This document shows positions 57,238 through 64,000 of a stretch of 64,000 nucleotides of DNA, piece by piece; position 1 is the first letter of the stretch, and the number at the start of each line of letters is the position of its first letter. Both the position numbers and the translations under genes were made by a program. Location: the NCBI RefSeq assembly GCF_011927635.1, contig NZ_JAATJB010000003.1, positions 310,001-374,000 on the forward strand, written 5' to 3'. Under the pieces are notes generated by a model. The model was not told where the DNA came from. It searched no databases and saw only the letters and a program-made list of their open reading frames with translations. The DNA is from Sphingomonas trueperi (lineage in GTDB: Bacteria; Pseudomonadota; Alphaproteobacteria; Sphingomonadales; Sphingomonadaceae).

Positions 57238-58530
57238 ATGAGCACTGGTTTCGAGCGCGACCCCGACGAATTCGCGCGGGGCGCACGCGCGCTCGTCGTC
57301 TATCCGGACATGGGCGGCAGCTCGCGCGACGCCGAGGCGCGGCTGGAGGAAACGGCCGGCCTCGCCGCGGCGATCGGCGTCGACGTGGTCGAACGGGTCG
57401 CCGTTCGGCTGCGCCAGCCCAAGCCGGGCACGCTGATCGGATCGGGCCAGGTGGATACGCTGGCCGAGGCGGTCCGCAACGGCGAACTCCAGCTCGCGGT
57501 GTTCGACGCGGCGCTGACGCCGGTGCAGCAGCGCAACCTCGAGACCGCGCTCGGCTGCAAGGTGATCGACCGCACCGGGCTGATCCTCGAAATCTTCGGC
57601 GAGCGCGCGCGTACCGCCGAAGGGCGATTGCAGGTCGAACTCGCCCATCTCGACTATCAGGCGGGTCGGCTGGTGCGCAGCTGGACCCACCTCGAGCGCC
57701 AGCGCGGCGGCTTCGGCTTCCTCGGCGGCCCAGGCGAGACCCAGATCGAGGCCGACCGCCGCTTGATCCGCGACCGCATGGCGCGGCTGCGGCGCGAGCT
57801 CGACCAGGTCAGCCGCACCCGCACGCTCCACCGCGACCGGCGCCAGCGCGCGCCCTGGCCGGTGGTGGCGCTGGTCGGCTATACCAATGCCGGCAAGTCG
57901 ACGCTGTTCAACCGGCTGACCGGTGCCGGGGTGATGGCGGAGAATTTGCTGTTCGCCACGCTCGATCCAACGCTGCGCCAGATCGCGCTGCCGGGGATCG
58001 ACAAGGCGATCCTGTCGGACACGGTGGGGTTCGTCTCGGAGCTGCCGACGCAGCTGGTCGCCGCGTTCAAGGCGACGCTGGAAGAGGTGGTCTCGGCCGA
58101 CCTGCTGATCCATGTCCGCGACATCGCGCATCCCGACACCGAGGCGCAGCGCGCCGATGTGGAGAAGGTGCTCCAGGAAATCGGCGTGTCCGAGCAGACG
58201 CCGCGCTTCGAGGCGTGGAACAAGCTCGACCTGCTCGACGATGAGCAGCGTGAGGAAGCCTTGGCGATGGCGGCGCGTCGGACCGATGAGGTGCGGGTGA
58301 TATCGGCACTGACCGGCGAGGGCGTCGATGCGCTGGTCGACGCGGTCGCCGGGCGGCTGACCGAGGGGCATCGCCGCTACACGCTGCGGCTGGATCCGGC
58401 CGATGGCGCGGCCGCCGCGTGGCTGCACCAGCATGGCGATGTGATCGAGCAGCATATCGAGGACGAGCAGGCGGTGTACGAAGTCCGCATGGCGCCGCGC
58501 GATTACGAGCGGTTCGTCACGCGGGGGTAG
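57238..58530 (+). CDS. hflX: Ribosome-associated GTPase HflX
   Basis: This 430-residue GTPase splits stalled or heat-damaged ribosomes (known for E. coli HflX). The N-terminal HflX domain includes RLRQPKPGTLIGSGQVDTLA and VFDAALTPVQQRNLETALGC. A coiled-coil region (RRGGFGFLGGPGETQIEADR segment near 160) leads to the G domain: VALVGYTNAGKSTLFNRLTG near residue 209, LFATLDPTLRQIAL, DTVGFVSELP and an NKLDL motif near 322. The start at 57238 lies seven bp after hfq, an arrangement kept from E. coli to alphaproteobacteria. Confidence 0.96.
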   Translation: MSTGFERDPDEFARGARALVVYPDMGGSSRDAEARLEETAGLAAAIGVDVVERVAVRLRQPKPGTLIGSGQVDTLAEAVRNGELQLAVFDAALTPVQQRNLETALGCKVIDRTGLILEIFGERARTAEGRLQVELAHLDYQAGRLVRSWTHLERQRGGFGFLGGPGETQIEADRRLIRDRMARLRRELDQVSRTRTLHRDRRQRAPWPVVALVGYTNAGKSTLFNRLTGAGVMAENLLFATLDPTLRQIALPGIDKAILSDTVGFVSELPTQLVAAFKATLEEVVSADLLIHVRDIAHPDTEAQRADVEKVLQEIGVSEQTPRFEAWNKLDLLDDEQREEALAMAARRTDEVRVISALTGEGVDALVDAVAGRLTEGHRRYTLRLDPADGAAAAWLHQHGDVIEQHIEDEQAVYEVRMAPRDYERFVTRG

Positions 58531-58572
58531 GGTCGGAACCCCCTCGTCCTGCCTTGAGGCGGCCCTCGGTCC

Positions 58573-58665
58573 GTCATTCCGGCGAAAGCCGGAATCCATC
58601 GGCGCTACGTTGCGGCTATTGCCGAAAGCGAGAGGCGAATGGATCCCGGCTTTCGCCGGGATGAC
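58573..58665. repeat. REP-like inverted repeat pair
   Basis: Two 27-bp arms (58573-58599 and 58639-58665) are reverse complements with two mismatches and are separated by 39 bp. Each arm itself contains the palindrome CCGGCGAAAGCCGG or its close variant with a TTTC/GAAA loop. This is a typical extragenic palindrome of high-GC proteobacteria, paired head to head as in BIME elements. It fills the 171-bp gap between the convergent hflX and mazG genes and probably acts as a terminator. Confidence 0.85.
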
Positions 58666-58701
58666 AACTAAGAGGTTGGAGTGGCCGGGAGGGCTGCCCC
58701 A

Positions 58702-59454
58702 TCACCCCCGCTTCACCTCTTGCCACAGCGCTTCCTTGCCCTCCAGGTCGAGCCCCAGGAACGCCTCGCCGGCGCGCTCTTCCATCGCCTTGAAGCGCCG
58801 CTCGAACTTGCCGTTCGCCGCGCGCAGCGCCGCCTCGGGCTCCACGCCAAGCTTGCGGGCAAAGTTCACCACCGCGAACAGCAGGTCGCCCACCTCCTCG
58901 GCGCGGTGCGCGTCGTCGGTGGCCGTCTCGACCTCCTCCAGTTCCTCCAGGATCTTCGCCTGCGCGCCACTGGCGTCCGGCCAGTCGAACCCGGTGCGCG
59001 CCGCCCGCTTCTGAAGCTTCTCCGCGCGAAGCAGCGCGGGCAGGCCGATCGCCACGCCGTCGAGCGCGCTCGATGCCCCCTTGGCGCCGCGCTCCTCGGC
59101 CTTGATGACTTCCCAAAGATGGTGCCCGCCCTCGGCCACGTCGCCGAAGATGTGCGGGTGGCGACGCTCCATCTTGTCGCTGATCGAGGTAACCACGTCC
59201 GCGAGCGCGAACTGCCCGGCTTCCTCGGCGATGCGGCTGTGGAACACCACCTGGAGCAGCAGGTCGCCCAGTTCGTCCTTCAGCTCGACGATGTCGCCGC
59301 GCTCGATCGCATCGGCCACCTCATAGGCCTCCTCGATCGTATAGGGGGCGATCGTCTCGAAGGTCTGCGCCACGTCCCATTCGCAGCCGCGTTCGGGATC
59401 GCGCAGGCGCTCCATGATGGCGACCAAGCGATCAATGCCGGTGGGGGACGTCAT
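58702..59454 (-). CDS. mazG: Nucleoside triphosphate pyrophosphohydrolase MazG
   Basis: This 250-residue enzyme hydrolyses (d)NTPs to NMPs and can lower ppGpp-related stress signals in E. coli. It has two MazG domains: the first with the full catalytic pattern EEAYEVADAIERGD and KDELGDLLLQVVFHS, the second with EELEEVETATDDAHRAEEVG and DLLFAVVNFARKLG. The substrate-binding start RDPERGCEWDVAQTFETIAP is present. The ATG at 59454 begins at MTSPTG; a further 18 codons upstream are open but unlike the family. It reads alone. Confidence 0.95.
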   Translation of the reverse strand: MTSPTGIDRLVAIMERLRDPERGCEWDVAQTFETIAPYTIEEAYEVADAIERGDIVELKDELGDLLLQVVFHSRIAEEAGQFALADVVTSISDKMERRHPHIFGDVAEGGHHLWEVIKAEERGAKGASSALDGVAIGLPALLRAEKLQKRAARTGFDWPDASGAQAKILEELEEVETATDDAHRAEEVGDLLFAVVNFARKLGVEPEAALRAANGKFERRFKAMEERAGEAFLGLDLEGKEALWQEVKRG

Positions 59455-59531
59455 GCAAAATGCCTCCTGAACGCGGGTGCGGTCAGGAGGCCTTTGGAGG
59501 TCGCGCACGGCTTAGGCAAGCCGCGCGAGCG

Positions 59532-60863
59532 TCAGTCGAGGCGGCGCCCCAACTCCTTGTTGAAGTAGAGCGCGATCAGCGTGCCGGCAGCGCCCGAGAG
59601 CAGGTACAGGCCCGAGGCGATCACCCCCCAGTTGGCGGCCAGCAGCAGCGCGGCGAGCGGCGCGAAGCCGGCGCCGAACAGCCAAGCAAGGTCCGAGGTC
59701 AGCGCCGCGCCGGTATAGCGCGCCCGCTTCGGGAAGTTGCTGGCGACCGCGCCCGAGGACTGGCCGAACGCTAGGCCGAGCAGGATGAAACCGAGCACCA
59801 TGAACACCGTCTCGCCGGTGTTGCCACGTTCGAGCAGCTGCGGCGCGAAGCCCGAATAGGCGGCGATCGCGGCCGCGGTATAGCCGAGCAGCGAGCGGCG
59901 ACCGATCCGGTCGGCTAGGATGCCCGAGATCACGATGGCGACGAGGCCGCAGGCAGCCGCACCAACCTCGATCAGGAGGAAGCGAGTGAGGTCCTCATTG
60001 GTGTAGAGCGCGATCCACGACAGCGGGAACACGGTGACCATGTGGAACAGCGCGAAGCTGGCCAGCGGTGCGAAGGCACCGATGATGATGTTGCGCCACT
60101 GCGCCTTGATCGTCGCGGTGACGCGCGAGGGGGTGAGTTCGCGGCTCTCGAACAGCTTCACATATTCCGGTGCCACGACCATGCGCAGGCGGGCGAACAG
60201 CGCGACCACGTTGAGCGCGAAGGCGACGAAGAACGGGTAGCGCCAGCCCCAGCTCATGAAGTCCGCCGAGTCGAGGGCGCTGACGAAATAGGCGAACAGC
60301 CCGCTCGCCACCATCAGCCCGAGCGGGGCGCCGAGCTGCGGCACCATCGCGTACCAGCCACGACGCGAAGGCGGGGCATTCAGCGCCAGCAGCGAGGCTA
60401 GGCCGTCCCAGGCGCCGCCCAGCGCCAGACCCTGCAGCACGCGGAGCGTCGCCAGCAAGATCGCCGACCAGATGCCGACCTGCGCATAGCCGGGCAGGAA
60501 TGCCATGGTCACCGTTGCGGTACCGAGCAGGAACAGCGCCAGCGTGAGCTTCGCGCCGCGTCCATGACGGCGGTCAATGCGCATGAAGATCTGCGTGCCG
60601 ATAGGACGGGCGATGAAAGCAAGCGGGAAGAGGGCGAACGACCAGAGCGTGCCGGTCACGCGATCCATGTAGGGAAACACCAGCGCCGGGAAGACCAGCA
60701 CCGAAGCGATCGCATAGACGAAGAAGTCGAAGAACTCGGATGTTCGTCCGATGATCACGCCGATGGCGATATCGCCGGGGCGGAGGTGATCGTCACCGTG
60801 CGAGGTGTTGATCAGGCGGGCGTCATGTTCGATCTGCGTCGAACCAAGCTGAGCATTGGCCAT
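59532..60863 (-). CDS. MFS transporter, metabolite:H+ symporter-like
   Basis: This 443-residue transporter has twelve hydrophobic segments. The loop 2-3 motif appears as FIARPIGTQIFMRIDRRHGR near residue 73, and GLALGGAWDGLASLLALNAP near 125 is the MHS (ProP, KgtP, ShiA) pattern for cytoplasmic-membrane symporters of organic acids or compatible solutes. SGILADRIGRRSLLGY near 305 is the second loop repeat. The substrate cannot be predicted. I chose the ATG at 60863 rather than 60899 because family proteins begin about there. It is divergent from cyoA across 117 bp. Confidence 0.9.
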   Translation of the reverse strand: MANAQLGSTQIEHDARLINTSHGDDHLRPGDIAIGVIIGRTSEFFDFFVYAIASVLVFPALVFPYMDRVTGTLWSFALFPLAFIARPIGTQIFMRIDRRHGRGAKLTLALFLLGTATVTMAFLPGYAQVGIWSAILLATLRVLQGLALGGAWDGLASLLALNAPPSRRGWYAMVPQLGAPLGLMVASGLFAYFVSALDSADFMSWGWRYPFFVAFALNVVALFARLRMVVAPEYVKLFESRELTPSRVTATIKAQWRNIIIGAFAPLASFALFHMVTVFPLSWIALYTNEDLTRFLLIEVGAAACGLVAIVISGILADRIGRRSLLGYTAAAIAAYSGFAPQLLERGNTGETVFMVLGFILLGLAFGQSSGAVASNFPKRARYTGAALTSDLAWLFGAGFAPLAALLLAANWGVIASGLYLLSGAAGTLIALYFNKELGRRLD

Positions 60864-60980
60864 GGGGATATGTCTACCGCAAAGCTTTGGGGAAAGCACC
60901 TAGGGAAACTCTCGGGTTGCAGCCATGGGACAAATTGTCCTATTTCGCACCCGCACAACCCCTCCTAACTCGCGGCCGCT

Positions 60981-62126
60981 ATGTTTCGATCCATGACCCC
61001 GTTTCGTCGTGCCCTCAGGCCGACGGCCCTGATCGCTACCCTCGCTGCCCCGCTGATCCTCGGCGGGTGCGACCTTGTCGTGATGAATCCGTCCGGCGAT
61101 GTTGCACGGCAGCAGGCCGACCTGATCCTCTGGTCGGTATTTTTGATGCTGCTCATCATCGTGCCGGTGATGATCCTGACGGTGGTTTTCGCGATCAAGT
61201 ATCGCGCGAGCAACACCGAGTCGGAATATGCTCCGGACTGGGATCACTCGACCCGGATCGAGTTGGTGATCTGGTCGGCCCCGCTGCTGATCATCATCGC
61301 GCTCGGCGCGCTGACCTGGCTCACGACGCACCAGTTGGACCCGTACCGGCCGCTGGACCGCATCGCGCCGGGCAAGCCGATCCCGGCCGGCCAGGAGCCG
61401 CTCGAGATCCAGGTCGTCTCGCTCGACTGGAAGTGGCTGTTCATCTATCCCGAGCAGGGCGTCGCCACGGTCAACGAGCTGGTGCTGCCGGCCGATCGCC
61501 AGGTGCGTTTCCGCCTGACCTCGTCGAGCGTGATGAACACCTTCTACGTGCCGGCGCTGGCGGGCATGATCTACACGATGCCGGGGATGGAAACGAAGCT
61601 CCACGCGGTGATGAACCGCGTCGGCACCTTCGAGGGCGTGAGCGCCAACTATAGCGGCGCTGGCTTCTCCGATATGCGCTTCCCGACCCTGTCGGTCGAC
61701 GCCGCCGGCTTCGACCAGTGGGTGGCCAAGACCAAGGCCGCCGGCGGCGCGCTCGACGCGACCCAGTATCTCACGCTCGAAAAGCCGAGCGAGAAGGTGC
61801 CGGCGATGCACTTCGGCACGGTTCAGGCCGGCCTGTTCGACCGCATCGTCCAGATGTGCGTGAAGCCCGGCACCGCCTGCGGCCACGGCATGATGCACCA
61901 TGGTGCGGGTGCCCAGGAAGTCGCCCCTGCGGTAAACAACCGTCCAGGCGAAGGCGCCGATGGCGCGCTGATGAAGTCGCCGGATGAAATGAAGACCAGT
62001 CCGCACCTGACCCATCCGCACGGCGCTCCCGCCGGCCATAGCGAACCCGGCGCGGATTCGAACCGTAACATGACCCGCATGGACGCGCCGGCCTATCCCG
62101 GTCGCGCGGCGGCGGGCGAGGCTTGA
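60981..62126 (+). CDS. cyoA: Cytochrome bo-type quinol oxidase subunit II CyoA, with His/Met-rich tail
   Basis: This 381-residue lipoprotein subunit has the lipobox LILGGC at about residues 25-30 and [20 protein letters not shown], diagnostic of CyoA. Two transmembrane helices follow and then a cupredoxin domain ([20 protein letters not shown]). The CuA ligands of cytochrome c oxidases are absent, which fits ubiquinol oxidation. After about residue 290 it extends with [18 protein letters not shown] and a His-, Met- and Pro-rich tail of about 90 residues, longer than E. coli CyoA (315). It leads the operon and lies eight bp before cyoB. The ATG at 60981 is one of two possible starts (also 60993). 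Confidence 0.94.
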   Translation: MFRSMTPFRRALRPTALIATLAAPLILGGCDLVVMNPSGDVARQQADLILWSVFLMLLIIVPVMILTVVFAIKYRASNTESEYAPDWDHSTRIELVIWSAPLLIIIALGALTWLTTHQLDPYRPLDRIAPGKPIPAGQEPLEIQVVSLDWKWLFIYPEQGVATVNELVLPADRQVRFRLTSSSVMNTFYVPALAGMIYTMPGMETKLHAVMNRVGTFEGVSANYSGAGFSDMRFPTLSVDAAGFDQWVAKTKAAGGALDATQYLTLEKPSEKVPAMHFGTVQAGLFDRIVQMCVKPGTACGHGMMHHGAGAQEVAPAVNNRPGEGADGALMKSPDEMKTSPHLTHPHGAPAGHSEPGADSNRNMTRMDAPAYPGRAAAGEA

Positions 62127-62134
62127 GCACTCCC

Positions 62135-64000
62135 ATGTCTGACACCTTGATCAAGATGATCTTCGGTCGGCTCTCCATCGAGAGCCTGCCGATCCACGAG
62201 CCGATCGTCGTGGCGACCTTCGCGGGCGTCGCGCTCGGCGGTGTCGCGCTTCTGAGCGCGCTCACCTATTTCCGCCTGTGGGGCTATCTCTGGAAGGAGT
62301 GGTTCACCACCGTCGATCACAAGCGCATCGGCATCATGTACATGGTGCTGGGTCTGGTGATGCTGCTCCGCGGCTTCGCCGACGCGATCATGATGCGCCT
62401 CCAGCAGTCGATGGCGTTCGGCGCCAACGAAGGCTATCTCAACGCGCACCACTACGACCAGATCTTCACCGCACACGGCGTGATCATGATCTTCTTCGTG
62501 GCGATGCCGTTCGTCACCGGCCTGATGAACTTCGTGGTGCCGCTGCAGATCGGTGCCCGCGACGTCAGCTTCCCCTTCCTGAACAATTTCAGCTTCTGGA
62601 TGACGGCGGCGGGTGCGGCGCTGGTGATGGCCAGCCTGTTCATCGGCGAGTTCGCGCGGACCGGCTGGCTGGCGATGGCGCCGCTGTCGGGCCTCGACTA
62701 TTCGCCGGACGTCGGCGTCGACTATTATATCTGGGCCTTGCAGATCGCGGGCGTGGGTACCTTGCTGTCGGGCGTCAACCTGGTCGCCACCATCGTCAAG
62801 ATGCGCGCGCCGGGCATGGGCCTGATGAAGATGCCGATCTTTACCTGGACCGCGCTTGCCACCAACATCCTGATCGTCGCCGCTTTCCCGGTGCTGACCG
62901 CGGTGCTGGCGATGCTCAGCCTCGATCGCTATGTCGGCACGCACTTCTTCACGAACACCGCCGGCGGCAACCCGATGATGTACGTGAACATGATCTGGAT
63001 CTGGGGTCACCCTGAGGTCTACATCCTGATCCTGCCGGCGTTCGGCATCTTTTCCGAAGTCACCTCGACCTTTTCGGGCAAGCGCCTGTTCGGCTATACC
63101 TCGATGGTCTACGCGGTGCTGGTCATCACCATCCTGTCGTACCTCGTCTGGCTCCATCACTTCTTCACGATGGGCTCGGGCGCGAGCGTGAACAGCTTCT
63201 TCGGCATCACCACGATGATCATCTCGATCCCGACGGGTGCCAAGATCTTCAACTGGCTGTTCACCATGTACAAGGGCCGCATCCGCTTCGAACTGCCGAT
63301 GATGTGGACCATCGCGTTCATGCTGACCTTCGTGATCGGCGGCATGACGGGCGTGATGCTCGCGGTGCCCCCGGCGGACTTCGTGCTGCACAACTCGCTG
63401 TTCCTGGTCGCGCACTTCCACAACGTGATCATCGGCGGCGTGCTGTTCGGCCTGTTCGCCGGCATCAACTACTGGTGGCCCAAGGCCTTCGGCTTCAAGC
63501 TCGACAAGAAGTGGGGCCTGGTCTCCTTCTGGTGCTGGGTGGTCGGCTTCTGGGTGGCGTTCACGCCGCTCTACGTCCTCGGCCTCATGGGCGTGACCCG
63601 TCGTCTGCGCCACTTCGAGGATCCGAGCCTGCAGATCTGGTTCGTGATCGCCGCCATCGGCGCCGCGATCATCGCGGTCGGCATCGCCGCGTTCCTCCTC
63701 CAGATCTTCGTCAGTATCCGCAACCGCGAGGCGCTGCGCGACGACAGCGGCGATCCGTGGAACGCGCGCACGCTGGAATGGGCGACCTCGTCGCCGCCTC
63801 CGGCCTACAACTTCGCGTTCTCGCCGGTCATCCACGACCTGGATGCCTGGTACGACATGAAGGCGCGCGGCGCGAAGCGTCCGCTCACCGGCTACCTGCC
63901 GATCCACATGCCGAAGAACACCGGCGCCGGCGTCATCCTGGCGGGCTTCTCGCTGGTCGTCGGCTTCGCGATGATCTGGTACATCTGGTGGCTCGCGGCC
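62135..64000 (+). CDS. cyoB: Cytochrome bo-type quinol oxidase subunit I CyoB, C-terminus beyond window
   Basis: The first 622 codons of the haem-copper oxidase core subunit are present; the usual length is about 660. Haem and copper ligands are visible: His in [15 protein letters not shown] near residue 110, [13 protein letters not shown] (CuB His and cross-linked Tyr) near 290, two His in [14 protein letters not shown] near 340, and the haem pair [10 protein letters not shown] near 427. The N-terminal [20 protein letters not shown] segment is typical of quinol oxidases. It reduces O2 to water and pumps protons. The gene runs off the right edge; cyoC and cyoD would follow. Confidence 0.96.
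   Translation, partial: MSDTLIKMIFGRLSIESLPIHEPIVVATFAGVALGGVALLSALTYFRLWGYLWKEWFTTVDHKRIGIMYMVLGLVMLLRGFADAIMMRLQQSMAFGANEGYLNAHHYDQIFTAHGVIMIFFVAMPFVTGLMNFVVPLQIGARDVSFPFLNNFSFWMTAAGAALVMASLFIGEFARTGWLAMAPLSGLDYSPDVGVDYYIWALQIAGVGTLLSGVNLVATIVKMRAPGMGLMKMPIFTWTALATNILIVAAFPVLTAVLAMLSLDRYVGTHFFTNTAGGNPMMYVNMIWIWGHPEVYILILPAFGIFSEVTSTFSGKRLFGYTSMVYAVLVITILSYLVWLHHFFTMGSGASVNSFFGITTMIISIPTGAKIFNWLFTMYKGRIRFELPMMWTIAFMLTFVIGGMTGVMLAVPPADFVLHNSLFLVAHFHNVIIGGVLFGLFAGINYWWPKAFGFKLDKKWGLVSFWCWVVGFWVAFTPLYVLGLMGVTRRLRHFEDPSLQIWFVIAAIGAAIIAVGIAAFLLQIFVSIRNREALRDDSGDPWNARTLEWATSSPPPAYNFAFSPVIHDLDAWYDMKARGAKRPLTGYLPIHMPKNTGAGVILAGFSLVVGFAMIWYIWWLAA

Noticed and set aside
62093..63907. 604-codon leftward ORF over cyoB
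   Set aside because: Charged His/Asp/Arg mirror frame opposite a clear haem-copper oxidase gene.

Overview
The window is high-GC chromosomal DNA from an alphaproteobacterium, most probably a sphingomonad (Sphingomonas or a close relative). The evidence is the dusB-ntrB-ntrC-ntrY-ntrX-hfq-hflX block, a tandem-duplicated Hfq in one chain, a fused IspDF, a CckA-type cell-cycle kinase, a Coq10-like START protein behind lipA, and a CyoA/CyoB quinol oxidase. No rRNA, tRNA, transposase, integrase or CRISPR array was recognised. Both window edges cut genes: an AlkS-like regulator on the left and cyoB on the right.

Region 1 (1-10.7 kb) is a complete medium-chain alkane catabolic cluster of the Pseudomonas putida GPo1 (OCT plasmid) type. 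A leftward pair encodes rubredoxin reductase (alkT) and a MalT/LAL-type activator (alkS-like, cut by the edge). A rightward set encodes alkane 1-monooxygenase (alkB), two-domain rubredoxin (alkG), fatty aldehyde dehydrogenase (alkH), GMC alcohol dehydrogenase (alkJ), OmpW-type outer-membrane importer (alkL) and fatty acyl-CoA ligase (alkK). Together these take an alkane across the outer membrane, hydroxylate it with electrons from NADH through AlkT and AlkG, and oxidise it to a CoA thioester ready for beta-oxidation. The 203-bp divergent gap holds three inverted repeats that are candidate control sites. Several codons here look less GC-biased than in the rest of the window, which suggests acquisition.

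Region 2 (10.9-24.4 kb) holds an arginine succinyltransferase operon (M20 hydrolase-astA-astB), a DUF481 outer-membrane protein, an SDR enzyme, and an ABC1 kinase-DCC protein-FeS photolyase operon. It continues with DUF3429, a renalase-like FAD enzyme with folE, a divergent LOV-HTH photoreceptor regulator, a small lipoprotein and an M28 peptidase. FeS photolyase, LOV regulator and GTP cyclohydrolase lie within 4.5 kb, and a class I photolyase lies at 38.7 kb.

Region 3 (24.6-49.2 kb) is mainly housekeeping: ettA, acylphosphatase, greB, a lytic transglycosylase, dapA, smpB, cckA with a lone receiver protein, valS, a lipid kinase, photolyase, rnd with an I78 lipoprotein, aspS, a D-lactate dehydrogenase, ppk2, carbonic anhydrase, lipA-coq10, a CinA amidase and ispDF. 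Palindromic extragenic elements sit between several of these genes.

Region 4 (49.4-64 kb) carries dusB and the nitrogen regulators NtrBC and NtrYX, then hfq and hflX. NtrX lacks the sigma-54 GAFTGA motif. A REP-like inverted repeat, mazG, an MFS transporter and the start of the cyo operon follow.
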